From: Rhynchopus euleeides
Taxonomy: Eukaryota; Euglenozoa; Diplonemea; Diplonemida; Diplonemidae
Direction: 5' to 3'
Assembly: GCA_963210315.1 (NCBI GenBank)
Contig: OY723262.1
Coordinates: forward strand, 930,001-994,000
Length of the DNA stretch: 64,000 nt
Shown in pieces: positions 54,984-64,000 of the stretch (the stretch's first letter is position 1; each line of letters begins with the position of its first letter). The position numbers were made by a program, and so were the translations under genes. Below the pieces are notes generated by a model. The model ran no database searches. It was not told the origin of the DNA and was given only the letters and a program-made list of their open reading frames with translations.

Positions 54984-55858
54984 CCACCAAGTAGGAAGGA
55001 GGTCTACTCAAGCTGTGGCTCCTTCTACCGAACACCCCCCCCGAACAGCATTTGTCTTTGAACTTACTTATCACCTCCCCCCCCGGAGTAGATCAGTGAA
55101 GGGTCGTCTGTGAGGGGGACTTACCGTCACTCAAGTTTTGTTGGTGGGGTAATATATTGGTGGGGTACTAATTTGGTGGATTTGGGGCTCTGAAAAAAGT
55201 TGGTGGGTTATTACCCCACCAACATAATTACCCCTGGGGCGCATTGTACTTGGCGATTTTTTCTGGCACCTGGGATTTGGAGCCCCCTGCCCACCCACCC
55301 CGACTGCGCGTACGCATGTGCGTACGCCGTCCGCACTTTCTGAAACCGCGCTGCGTACGCGTACGCAGAAATTGCGTACGGCTGGTATTCCAGGTCTCTC
55401 AGCACACAGTAGGCCACCCAGTAGGCTGAGCCCTGGCCTTTGCTCTTGCCTTTCACAGACGGTTCCTTCGCGCACAAGTGCAAAAGGTACGATTACCTAC
55501 TCGAAGGCTCGAAGGCTGCTGAGGTTGACGACCGATTTGGTGTGCGGACATGGCCGTCTCTTGTACTACATAGACTGCCGTTTGCAGGCGCCGCACGCCC
55601 ACGCGTACGCCGTATGCATTTTCTGAAAAACGTAGCCATCAGCCGGGCCCCTTAGGCGTTCGCCACGAAAACGGTAGTCAGCGATGCGCATTGGGGTAAT
55701 AAATTGGTGGGGTAGATTTGTTGGTGGGGTACTAATTTGGTGGATTTGGGGGTTCTGGAAGAAGTTGGTGGGTTATTACCCCACCAACATTACTTGAGTG
55801 ACGGTATTTCTGAGAAAAGGAACCACAGCTTGAGTCGATCTCCTTCCTACGTGGTGGG
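54984..55858. mobile_element. Inverted-repeat element enclosing a second TA-flanked element
   Basis: CCACCAAGTAGGAAGGAG and about 25 further bases (54984-55024) are matched in inverted form at 55816-55858, bounded outside by a C tract on the left and a G tract on the right. A separate element (55124-55804) sits inside. Confidence 0.6.
55124..55804. mobile_element. 681-bp TA-flanked element
   Basis: CCGTCACTCAAGT and its reverse complement form the ends, with TA on each side (55122-55123, 55805-55806). Next to each end lies GTTGGTGGGGTAAT, and TTGGTGGGGTACTAATTTGG recurs internally. The core has GCGTACGC palindromes (55310-55380, 55590-55615). No transposase is recognised. Confidence 0.78.
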
Positions 55859-56106
55859 AGGGGGGGGGGGGGGTAGGGGGGGTCATAAGCCCCCCTAAAA
55901 ACGTACGAAAACCAAAATTTTCAACATACCATCAGAACCGCCCTAATACCTGATCTGACCCGAAAATCCGACCCATACCCCCCCGGAAACTGTCTGGGGC
56001 CCACTTGTGACACCTGATACGCACTTTTGTGATGATTTTTTGGGGTCCTAAAAAATGTACCTCAGTTTCGTACCTTGCCTTTGTACCTGAACCACTCCCG
56101 ACCGCA

Positions 56107-56376
56107 TTATTTCGTTCTTTGCCTTTTCTGCGGTGGTTCTGGCTCAGGTGGCACGCATGTTGCCTTCCCCAGTGCCTCGGCAAGGTCTTTCTTGACCTGA
56201 TTAGTGGGAATGTTGTGTTGTTGCGTCAGCAGAATGAGTTCAGCCACCTTCTGGGTGTAGTACTTCGATCGCATATGGGTCATTGTGAGTACTTCGTACG
56301 CCTGGGAGGCTGCATCGGCATTAGTAGGCAGCGTTGTAGATGCTTTTGCTTCGTCGATCTTAGCCTGTGAAGGCAC
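56107..56376 (-). CDS. 89-aa ORF of element C with SAP-like segment
   Basis: Starts MPSQAKIDEAK at 56376. Residues 40-72 (YYTQKVAELILLTQQHNIPT then NQVKKDLAEAL) have the spacing of a SAP DNA-binding motif: a leucine-rich helix, a short turn, then a Lys-Lys-x-L helix. The tail is Pro/Glu-rich and ends KRQRTK, a nuclear-import-like signal. It follows the 283-aa ORF in another frame 35 nt downstream; CCTTCACAG just after this ATG could instead be a splice acceptor joining the two. Confidence 0.45.
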   Translation of the reverse strand: MPSQAKIDEAKASTTLPTNADAASQAYEVLTMTHMRSKYYTQKVAELILLTQQHNIPTNQVKKDLAEALGKATCVPPEPEPPQKRQRTK

Positions 56377-56411
56377 GATTGGGATATTGTACGCCCTGAG
56401 AGCCGAAGTGG

Positions 56412-57263
56412 TTATGATTGTGCTGTGTAATTTGCGCCCCGCAGGATATGCACACCACGCAGTCTCGACAACACGTATGAGAGTGTACCATGTGGGGACT
56501 CAACAAGGTCATTGGATCGGCATCTGCCTGCCGACTCAGCCCCCACACAGTGCGACCGCAAGGTCGCCAGGGATGTCTCAACGCCAGGGGAATACCCTCC
56601 CCTGGCGTTGTACAACCCTACTCTCAACCCTCGGGTCCTCTCCTGGAGGCGGTGGTGGCGGGCCCGCAACGCTTCGTACTTCCGGTACAGACTGAGGTAG
56701 TCTGCCCGGCTGACCCGCTCATTGCTTCCTAGATCATCTGCTGCTCTGGAGCTGCCATCACTCTCACTGCCCACATCAGTTGGTGTGGGGGTAGGAGCAG
56801 GAGGAGTGGGAGGAGTAGGAGTGCAGGTGACATCTTTCTTGGCTAGCAAGGAACGCCGCTTTTCCCGCACGTGCGTGCAGTTGATGCACCACTGCATATA
56901 TCTGTCGTCACCACGTCCCACTCGCTCTCCTATGTACCCAGCCCGACGGAGCGCCCGAAATAATGTCGCCTCACCGATGTCGTGTGCCGTTTTCTTTTTA
57001 CGCAGGTCTGCCACAACGCTCTCTGCCGAGACCCCGCACATCTCCCGTTTGGCGAGCGTCTTTCGAGCAAGGTACTCCTCTGCAGCAGCATCTGACACCT
57101 CTGCGAGGCCCTGGGCACGCGGCATGTGTTGCTCGGCGTGCTGAGTGAGCGTAGTGACACCCTTCCCTTGCAAAGAACGAAATAATGCGGTCGGGAGTGG
57201 TTCAGGTACAAAGGCAAGGTACGAAACTGAGGTACATTTTTTAGGACCCCAAAAAATCATCAC
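56412..57263 (-). CDS. 283-aa ORF of element C, possible DNA-binding protein
   Basis: The first ATG (57263) lies within the right inverted repeat; ATG 57125 just inside the element is an alternative start. The body is helical and basic: AAEEYLARKTLAKREMCGVS, then VVADLRKKKTAHDIGEATLF and RALRRAGYIGERVGRG, which looks like a helix-turn-helix with the recognition helix at ATLFRALRRAG. A WCINC pair is followed by a Pro/Thr linker and a second helical part (LYRKYEALRARHHRLQERTR). No DDE, HUH or tyrosine-recombinase residues are evident. I do not recognise the family. Confidence 0.45.
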   Translation of the reverse strand: MMIFWGPKKCTSVSYLAFVPEPLPTALFRSLQGKGVTTLTQHAEQHMPRAQGLAEVSDAAAEEYLARKTLAKREMCGVSAESVVADLRKKKTAHDIGEATLFRALRRAGYIGERVGRGDDRYMQWCINCTHVREKRRSLLAKKDVTCTPTPPTPPAPTPTPTDVGSESDGSSRAADDLGSNERVSRADYLSLYRKYEALRARHHRLQERTRGLRVGLYNARGGYSPGVETSLATLRSHCVGAESAGRCRSNDLVESPHGTLSYVLSRLRGVHILRGANYTAQS

Positions 57264-57562
57264 AAAAGTGCGTATCAGGTGTCACAAGTGGGCCCCAGAC
57301 AGTTTCCGGGGGGGTATGGGTCGGATTTTCGGGTCAGATCAGGTATTAGGGCGGCTCTGATGGTATGTCGAAAATTTTGGTTTTGTACGGGCTTATGACC
57401 CCCCCTACCCCCCCCCCCCCGCAACGTTGTTTGGCCCACCATTCCCGTTTGCACCGCCCCCCTGCTGAAGGCAACAGGGGGAGCATATTGGCAGTTCAAC
57501 AAGCAGGAGCAATGCCCGTGTTTGCTGCTTTCACATCTCCGACTTCTCTCCGGCACACCCGA

Positions 57563-57975
57563 TCACAACAGATCACAACAAATCACAAGGCAAATGTTGT
57601 GATTTGTTGTGATTTGTTGTGATTTTTTGCGATTTGTTGCGGCCAGTTGTGATTTGTTGTGACTAGGTGTGACGTGGTGTGATTTGTTGTGACCAGTTGT
57701 GACGACTTGTGACCCTTTTGTGATGAGGTGTGATCTGTTGTGATCTGTTGTGATCGCGATCCAAAATTTTAAATTTTTGAAATTTTGGATCGCGATCACA
57801 ACAGATCACAACAGATCACACCTCATCACAACTCATCACAAAAGGGTCACAAGTCGTCACAACTGGTCGCAACAAATCACAACTGGCCACAACAAATCGC
57901 AACAAATCACAACAAATCACAACATTTGGCGTTGTGATTTGTTGTGATCGGGTGTGATTCGTTGTGATTTGTTGT
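57563..57975. repeat. Foldback of TTGTGATTTG ten-mers
   Basis: The left arm is built of TTGTGATTTG and TTGTGACCAG variants and the right arm is their reverse complement, in the same order. They meet at a central palindrome GATCGCGATCCAAAATTT (about 57752-57797). No coding potential. Confidence 0.85.
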
Positions 57976-58910
57976 TTTTTCCCCCAGCCTGATTACCCCA
58001 TTTGGGGGATTTTTTGAAAAAATGGCAAAAAAAAGGGTGTGGGGAGTTGGGTCCAGTTTAGCAAAGTCCGTGTATTTGGACGCGGCCCCTCAGATAAGGA
58101 AGCCGCGTCTCAGGTGCAGTATGTGGGGTGTTGTCGATTTTTCAGGGTTCGACATTCTCGGGCTGGACGGAGAGAAACGGTGGGTGCAACTCTGATCAGA
58201 AAAAACTTCAACCGAAAAAACGGGGTGTAGCTCCCTGACTGACGAGCAGCGGGAGGTGGCGAAGAGAAGCTCCTCATGCGTGGCGGCCTCCCTCGTTCGC
58301 GGCGGGTGAGGCATGCGGGGGTACGAGAGCGGCACCCGCCTGAGTTCTTTATGGAACCCACAAACCTGGGTGGCCTCACGGATGTGAGGTTGGAAATGCT
58401 CCGGGAGACAGCCGATGGCGCCTCAACGCCACAGGCTATCGTTGCCGGCTTGGTGCCCATATGGTGCAAGATGAGCGGCGGAATCCGCGAACTTCGGGAA
58501 CTATCAGGTAGTTTGAACGCTGAAGACTGCCCCGCCAGGCTGAATGGGAGTCACAACGCGATGAGGAACAAGGATCAGCAGCGCCCTTTGCGGCAAACAC
58601 AGGGCAGCTCTCCCTGAGCAGCTGGGAATGAAACGGGACGGAACTAACGAGCAGCAGCGAAAATATTGCAGAGCACCAGTAACCACAACGAGTCCATGAC
58701 ACAAGTGGAACTGCAGACACGGGGCAGCCAAGAAACCGACGCAGTCGCAAGAGACCACCTCCACTGTCAGAACGAGCAGAACTGAGAGACACTCAATGGG
58801 ATTGAGCGGAATCACTGTAACGGGGACACACTGATGGCACACAGGACAGACAGACAGAAGTCAGAGTGAAACGGTTGTACAAAGGGCTCGGCTTTACCGA
58901 CGTCCTTAGT
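57976..58910. other. Interval with a weak plus-strand ORF
   Basis: A plus-strand frame at 58276-58617 (113 codons; contains TDVRLEMLRETADGASTPQA) has protein-like composition but no known domain, no splice support and a competing frame just upstream. Nothing else is supported. Confidence 0.3.
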
Positions 58911-59143
58911 ACAGAGTGAAACGACGACGCCGCCGAAGGCGGCCAATCCGCCGCCCGAAGGGCGGCGGAAATTTTTTTGGGGTGTTTTCGGGTGAAAAAC
59001 CGGGCAACCTGGGCCCTTTGGGACCACATAGGCCAGGAAAGGCCAAAATTTTCGATTTTTTTCGGAAATTTTTCGGTTTTTCAGAGTGTGGCAGTCCGCA
59101 GATACAGATTTTCGGGTCGGAAATAGCTATTTATTGTACTGAA

Positions 59144-59351
59144 ATAATCTTCACATTATTTTACGCGGAGGGGGGCCTGCTACATAAAGTAACATTATTT
59201 TACGCGAGCGAAGCGAGCGTAAAATTGAAGTCATGTTGCCGAGCGAAGCGAGGCGACATGTGGAAGTCACCTTAACGAGCGAAGCGAGTTGAGGTGTGAT
59301 TACTTTATGTAGTAGCAGGCCCCCCTCCGCGTAAAATAATGTGAAGATTAT
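59144..59351. repeat. Foldback with 50-bp arms and GAGCGAAGCGAG core
   Basis: ATAATCTTCACATTATTTTA and the next 29 bases (59144-59192) pair with 59300-59351. The core has GCGAGCGAAGCGAGC and GCCGAGCGAAGCGAGG, each again self-complementary. Confidence 0.8.
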
Positions 59352-59370
59352 TTTTTGTGCAATAGGTTGT

Positions 59371-59860
59371 TTTATCTCCCTGAAATAATGTTCTCTCATC
59401 AAAATAGCCTAAGTCCCTGCAAGATAAGAAGATTATTTAATCCTCCACCAGCACAACGTTGAAACGTGCAGCGGATTTTTCGAACCCCATAAAGTTAGAT
59501 TATTTTACAGTAAAATAATGTGCAGATTTGTTGGACTGCAGGGACCCCAGATCACGCATAGGTTTACAGTGAAGTAATTTAGATTGTTTCGACCTGCCTA
59601 AAGACATTGTTTTATTTTGGCCGACTTTTTTTTAGGTGACTTCCCCTGTGAGGCAATAATGCCAGCTTTTCTTAACAGCTTGTAAGGAACTTGCGTGAAG
59701 GAGAGTCAACATTATTTTACCGTCAAATAATCTAACTTTATGGGGTTCGAAAAATCTACTGCACGTTTTCAACGTTGTGCTGGTGGAGGATTAAATAATC
59801 TTCTTATCTTGCAGGGCCGCAGGCTATTTTGATGAGAGAACATTATTTTAGGGAGATAAA
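59371..59860. repeat. Foldback with about 150-bp arms
   Basis: The arm from TTTATCTCCC (59371) to about 59522 is matched in inverted form by 59709-59860 with few mismatches, including ATAAGAAGATTATTTAATCC. The middle is about 185 bp. It adjoins the preceding foldback, and the two share ATTATTTTA-type motifs. Confidence 0.8.
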
Positions 59861-60140
59861 AAAAAATTTCGACCCAAAAAAAATCGGATTTTTTCGGGGA
59901 GGGTCTCCGGTGGCCCCCCCTGGATTTCCTGTTTTTTCCCGATTTTTCCTGATTTTCGGATTTTGCTCGAAATTTGCCCTTGTGTCAACCAGTGGCAAAA
60001 CTTTCGGAAAATCGGGAAAAATCAGGAAAATCCGGAGTACCGGACACCCTCCTTAGGAATTTTTTTTTGGGCACCCAGATTTCAAAAATTTTCAAACTAT
60101 TTTCTGGACCAAAAATCAAACTATTGAGGTCCTGGTTGGA

Positions 60141-60330
60141 CATGTCCGGGGGGGGGGGGGGGGGGTCAAAATTGGATTTCCCGAATTTCCGGGTCCGGAC
60201 ATGTCCGCCCGGACATCCGGACACCAGAAAATGTCCGCCCGGACATGTCCGCCCTGTCCGGGGCGGACATTTCTGGATGTCCGGATGTCCGCCCGGACAT
60301 GTCCGGGCGGGAAATTCGGGAAATGTCCGG
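60141..60330. repeat. G tract plus CCGGACATGTCCGCC repeat
   Basis: An uninterrupted run of 18 G (60148-60165) between ATGTCC and TCAAAATTGGA, followed by repeated CCGGACATGTCCGCC palindromes. The same CATGTCC-G tract-TCAAAATTGGA context is found split by element A copy 4, and the CCGGACAT repeats resume after it at 61517-61575. Confidence 0.85.
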
Positions 60331-60344
60331 GGGGGGGGGGGGTA

Positions 60345-61492
60345 GGGGGGGTCAAATGCCACCCTTTTACGTGGACAAACACGATTTTTCAAAAAACCGG
60401 CGCAGAGGCCCCAAAGCCCCCGTAAACCCTCCAAACCCCCCCAGATCGGTCCGGAAACCCATCGAACCCCACTTTTCCACCATTCCGGGCACCTCAGGTG
60501 CCCGAATTGGGGTACCTAAATTTTGTGCCACCGTTTGGTACCGGACAGTGCCACTGTGTGGGAGGTTGGAAAAGAAAATGCCCCAACACACCACATCTGA
60601 GGGTTGCAATGCATGTTGCTTGCCAACCACGTCATCCGGTGGGTGTCAGGCGCTATGTAGGTGGCATTAGCCAGGTCTTCGATGAGTTCTGGCTTGTATA
60701 TGTACCTCCCTGCCACCATGCACCGGGAGGCTGCCTGTAGGTACGGAACAAGTCCAGATGGTCGTGTGATTCCTGTGCAGCAGTGCTCCACAACCGGGAT
60801 GTGTTGACAACGACTGTTGCAACACGAGCTGTACATTCCGGGAACACACGAAGTGCGCTGTCGTGGTACCCATTGTGCCAGAATTGGTACTTGCTGCGGT
60901 CTACTTTGCCTGGCCCAAGAGCACTGGTACTGAACAGTGCAATATGCGTGGCGAGGTGAATGCAACGGAAGCGCGCAAAGTCAATACAGCTCTCGGATGG
61001 CGGGTGGTGGTGTCACTAGTGTGTGACGTTCACTCGAGGATACAACGCATCACAATGAATCAGCAACCGTGGACCGAGTACAATACGCTCTCTGTGGCTG
61101 GTGTGGGGGACAAAGGCAGTGCCTGTGCCGCAGGCAGGGAGGTACATATACAAGCCAGAACACATCGAAGACCTGGCTGATGCCACCTACATAGCGCCTG
61201 ACACCCACCGGATGACGTGGTTGGCAAGCAACATGCATTGCAACCCTCAGATGTGGTGTGTTGGGGCATTTTCTTTTCCAACCTCCCACACAGTGGCACT
61301 GTACGGTACCAAACGGTGGCACAAAATTTAGGTACCCCAATTCGGGCACCTGAGGTGCCCGGAATGGTGGAAAAGTGGGGTTCGATGGGTTTCCGGACCG
61401 ATCTGGGGGGGTTTGGAGGGTTTACGGGGGCTTTGGGGCCTCTGCGCCGGTTTTTTGAAAAATCGTGTTTGTCACCCCCATTTGACCCCCCC
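60345..61492 (-). mobile_element. Family A inverted-repeat element, copy 4
   Basis: 1148 bp, same ends, same core orientation and the same end variants as copy 3, nearly identical to it. TA at 60343-60344 and 61493-61494, 14 G to the left and 13 G to the right. Confidence 0.9.
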
Positions 61493-61575
61493 TAGGGGGG
61501 GGGGGGGTCAAAATTGGACCCGGACATCCGGACACCCGGATTTCCGGGTCCGGGCATGTCCGCCCTGTCCGCCCT

Positions 61576-61780
61576 GAAACCGCCTAAGGGGCCGGGGGAA
61601 ATCCAGGAAATTCGGGAAATCCAGGAATATGAAGAATCCTCCAAAATATTTCCAAAATATAAAAATATTTTGGAAATATTTTCGAAAAATATAAAAATAT
61701 TTTTTTATGCGAAAATGAAACATATTTTTGGCAAAAATATATGTTTATGAAAAATATGTTTGGGGGCCCATGCCTAGGGG
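61576..61780. other. A/T-rich stretch with AATATTT motifs
   Basis: Several overlapping AAATATTT and AAAATATAAAAATATTT units, no gene. Confidence 0.5.
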
Positions 61781-61960
61781 GGGGGGGGGGGGGCAAGGAT
61801 GCTATGATGACGGGAATCATGAACGAGGAGCGTGCAAAGGAATAACTCGAGATGCCAAGCAGCCCCACCCACCCCCACCCCCACCCCTCCCACTGCCACG
61901 TTCACCCCACACCCCCCCTGTCTCCCCAACATGATGCTCCAAGTGATGATGCCTCCAGGG
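61781..61960. repeat. Dispersed repeat R, uninterrupted copy
   Basis: Reverse complement of 52030-52196 joined to 54961-54985. At 61803-61804 a single TA stands where the element 52198-54960 is inserted in the other copy. Confidence 0.85.
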
Positions 61961-62046
61961 CAGATGCCCTGAACCACCGGACTCGGGTTAACCCCGGTGA
62001 CCCGGACCCCCCCCCCCCCGCCCCCCCAGAAAAAAATCCGGGAAAT

Positions 62047-62170
62047 TTTGCGAGTTCACAAACTTTCACAAACGTTTCACAAACGCTTCACAAACTTGCG
62101 TTTGCTATGTTGGATTAGCGGATGAAACTTTCACAAACTTGCGCAAATTTTCGCAAACGTTCACAAAAAC
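62047..62170. repeat. CACAAACTTT repeat cluster, second block
   Basis: Same motif as 44790-45058 (TTCACAAACTTT with CGTTTCAC and CGCTTCAC joints). Confidence 0.7.
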
Positions 62171-62460
62171 TCACACTGGGGGTCTTCGCTGGTCGACAAA
62201 CTTCGACAAACTTCGTCGTTCGTCACATAATTAGGAAAACGGGTGTTTCAGGGGGGTTTTCACCGAAGACGGCAGTGTTCTGACGACTACGACAGGGGTC
62301 TTCGACAAAAACTTCGTCAGCGAAGACCCCCCCCCAAAAATGAATTAAAAACCGGTTTTTCGGGGATTCTCGTCGTTCGTCACCTGTCGACAAATTTCGA
62401 CAACTTTCGACAAATTTCACCTAAACCGACGGAAAATGCACCAAAATGCACCACCCACAG
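62171..62460. other. Spacer with TTCGACAAA motifs
   Basis: TTCGACAAACTTCG and GTCGACAAATTTCGACAAC repeat loosely. No gene. Confidence 0.45.
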
Positions 62461-64000
62461 CCTGGGTCGGCCCAGGGTCTGGACATCACTCCTGGGCTCG
62501 GCCCAGGGTCTGGACACCACTCCCTGGCTCGGCCCAGGGTCTGGACATCACTCCTGGGCTCGGCCCAGGGTCTGGACATCACTCCTGGGCTCGGCCCAGG
62601 GTCTGGACATCACTCCCTGGCTCGGCCCAGGGTCTGGACATCACTCCTGGGCTCGGCCCAGGGTCTGGACACCACTCCCTGGCTCGGCCCAGGGTCTGGA
62701 CACCACTCCCGGGCTCGGCCCAGGGTCTGGACACCACTCCCTGGCTCGGCCCAGGGTCTGGACATCACTCCTGGGCTCGGCCCAGGGTCTGGACACCACT
62801 CCCTGGCTCGGCCCAGGGTCTGGAGATCACTCCTGGGCTCGGCCCAGGGTCTGGACACCACTCCCTGGCTCGGCCCAGGGTCTCGACACCACTCCTGGGC
62901 TCGGCCCAGGGTCTGGACACCACTCCCGGGCTCGGCCCAGGGTCTGGACATCACTCCTGGGCTCGGCCCAGGGTCTGGACACCACTCCCTGGCTCGGCCC
63001 AGGGGCTGGACATCACTGCCTGGCTCGGCCCAGGGTCTGGACACCACTCCCTGGCTCGGCCCAGGGTCTGGACATCACTGCCTGGCTCGGCCCAGGGTCT
63101 GGACACCACTCCTGGGCTCGGCCCAGGGTCTGGACATCACTCCCGGGCTCGGCCCAGGGTCTGGACATCACTCCTGGGCTCGGCCCAGGGTCTGGACACC
63201 ACTCCTGGGCTCGGCCCAGGGTCTGGACATCACTGCCTGGCTCGGCCCAGGGTCTGGACATCACTCCTGGGCTCGGCCCAGGGTCTGGACATCACTGCCT
63301 GGCTCGGCCCAGGGTCTCGACACCACTCCTGGGCTCGGCCCAGGGTCTGGACATCACTCCCGGGCTCGGCCCAGGGTCTGGACATCACTCCTGGGCTCGG
63401 CCCAGGGTCTGGACACCACTCCCGGGCTCGGCCCAGGGTCTGGACATCACTCCTGGGCTCGGCCCAGGGTCTGGACACCACTCCCTGGCTCGGCCCAGGG
63501 TCTGGACACCACTCCCGGGCTCGGCCCAGGGTCTGGACATCACTCCTGGGCTCGGCCCAGGGTCTGGACACCACTCCCTGGCTCGGCCCAGGGTCTGGAC
63601 ATCACTGCCTGGCTCGGCCCAGGGTCTGGACACCACTCCCTGGCTCGGCCCAGGGTCTGGACATCACTGCCTGGCTCGGCCCAGGGTCTGGACATCACTC
63701 CCGGGCTCGGCCCAGGGTCTGGACATCACTCCTGGGCTCGGCCCAGGGTCTGGACATCACTGCCTGGCTCGGCCCAGGGTCTGGACACCACTCCTGGGCT
63801 CGGCCCAGGGTCTGGACATCACTGCCTGGCTCGGCCCAGGGTCTGGACACCACTCCTGGGCTCGGCCCAGGGTCTGGACATCACTCCCGGGCTCGGCCCA
63901 GGGTCTGGACATCACTCCTGGGCTCGGCCCAGGGTCTGGACACCACTCCCGGGCTCGGCCCAGGGTCTGGACATCACTCCTGGGCTCGGCCCAGGGTCTG
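62461..64000. repeat. 31-nt minisatellite, about 50 units, continuing past the window edge
   Basis: The unit GGCTCGGCCCAGGGTCTGGA plus CATCACTCCTG is repeated without interruption, with variation almost only at two places: CATCACT or CACCACT, and CCTGGG, CCCTGG, CCCGGG or GCCTGG. Because 31 is not a multiple of three, any ORF passes through all three frames. The minus-strand ORFs of 83-145 codons found here come from that and are not genes. Confidence 0.95.

Larger units (their letters stand above)
55876..57405 (-). mobile_element. Family C element with G7 termini and two ORFs
   Basis: 1530 bp, starts GGGGGGGTCATAAG and ends CTTATGACCCCCCC with TA on both sides (55874-55875, 57406-57407). 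Terminal inverted repeats are about 240 bp (55876-56122 and 57172-57405) and differ at few positions. The flank is a G tract on the left but a C tract on the right. The middle carries two minus-strand ORFs (listed separately). It is the only G7-ended element here with a credible intact coding capacity. Confidence 0.85.

Noticed and set aside
62610-63636. Overlapping minus-strand ORFs of 83-145 codons in the 31-nt minisatellite
   Set aside because: They follow from a repeat unit whose length is not a multiple of three and lacks stops in most units. They cycle through all frames and have no independent coding sign.
62461-64000. CRISPR array
   Set aside because: The units are contiguous with no unique spacers, and the window is eukaryotic with introns.
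1-64000. tRNA, rRNA, 5S and spliced-leader RNA genes
   Set aside because: No convincing cloverleaf with A and B boxes and no rRNA-like block was seen. A covariance-model scan would be needed to exclude small RNAs.

Overview
The window is nuclear DNA from a GC-rich protist. It holds thirteen supported protein-coding host genes between positions 150 and 42,000, followed by about 20 kb made almost wholly of nested inverted-repeat elements and tandem repeats. All thirteen genes lie on the minus strand. Eleven spliceosomal introns can be read out of four of them, and ten of these eleven have the 5' splice site GTATGN. Long one-way gene runs are typical of Euglenozoa, where genes are transcribed as polycistrons and trans-spliced. 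A repeat-rich diplonemid-like genome would fit, but this is an inference: no spliced-leader gene, rRNA or tRNA is present to settle it.

Genes in order (all minus): a coiled-coil protein in three exons (150-1501); an ankyrin-repeat protein (2089-2901); a short PDZ protein (4095-4658); a TM9/nonaspanin membrane protein in eight exons (12511-15729); a 632-aa coiled-coil protein (16507-18405); the spliceosome factor CWC25 with a long RS tail (18743-20234); a secreted GH18 chitinase-like enzyme (20912-22261); a 1196-aa helical protein of unknown function (22538-26237); a secreted Cys-rich protein (29267-29713); a DEDDh exonuclease with a likely mitochondrial leader (31398-32249); a 933-aa secreted astacin-type metalloprotease with CUB-like and Cys-repeat modules (34361-37162); a 682-aa probably mitochondrial protein (38352-40400); and a secreted protein of EGF-sized Cys repeats (41307-41999). 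A relic of the start of that last gene lies at 37451-37497. The genes do not form one pathway. There is a secretory/extracellular theme (chitinase, astacin, two Cys-rich proteins, TM9) and a housekeeping theme (CWC25, exonuclease, mitochondrial protein).

The most unusual content is the mobile DNA. Six elements (four of family A, one each of B and C) have termini reading TAGGGGGGG(T/C) and sit in homopolymer G or C tracts. A paralogous sequence at 60141-60177 looks like the uninterrupted G-tract target of the copy at 60345-61492. Family A shows an interior that has flipped relative to its two distinguishable ends. Family C carries two novel ORFs, one with a SAP-like stretch. A separate TA-flanked composite element (52198-54960) has an intact empty site elsewhere in the window (61803-61804), carries an ORF resembling the C-terminal half of a pogo/DDE_1 transposase, and contains smaller TA-flanked palindromes whose empty sites survive in its opposite arm. 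Other items are a TTA-flanked element filled with palindromic repeats (10139-10654), a 231-bp near-perfect palindrome (44531-44761), a 5.8-kb segment bounded by 151-bp direct repeats (46023-51858), and a 31-nt minisatellite of about 50 copies that runs off the right edge (62461-64000).
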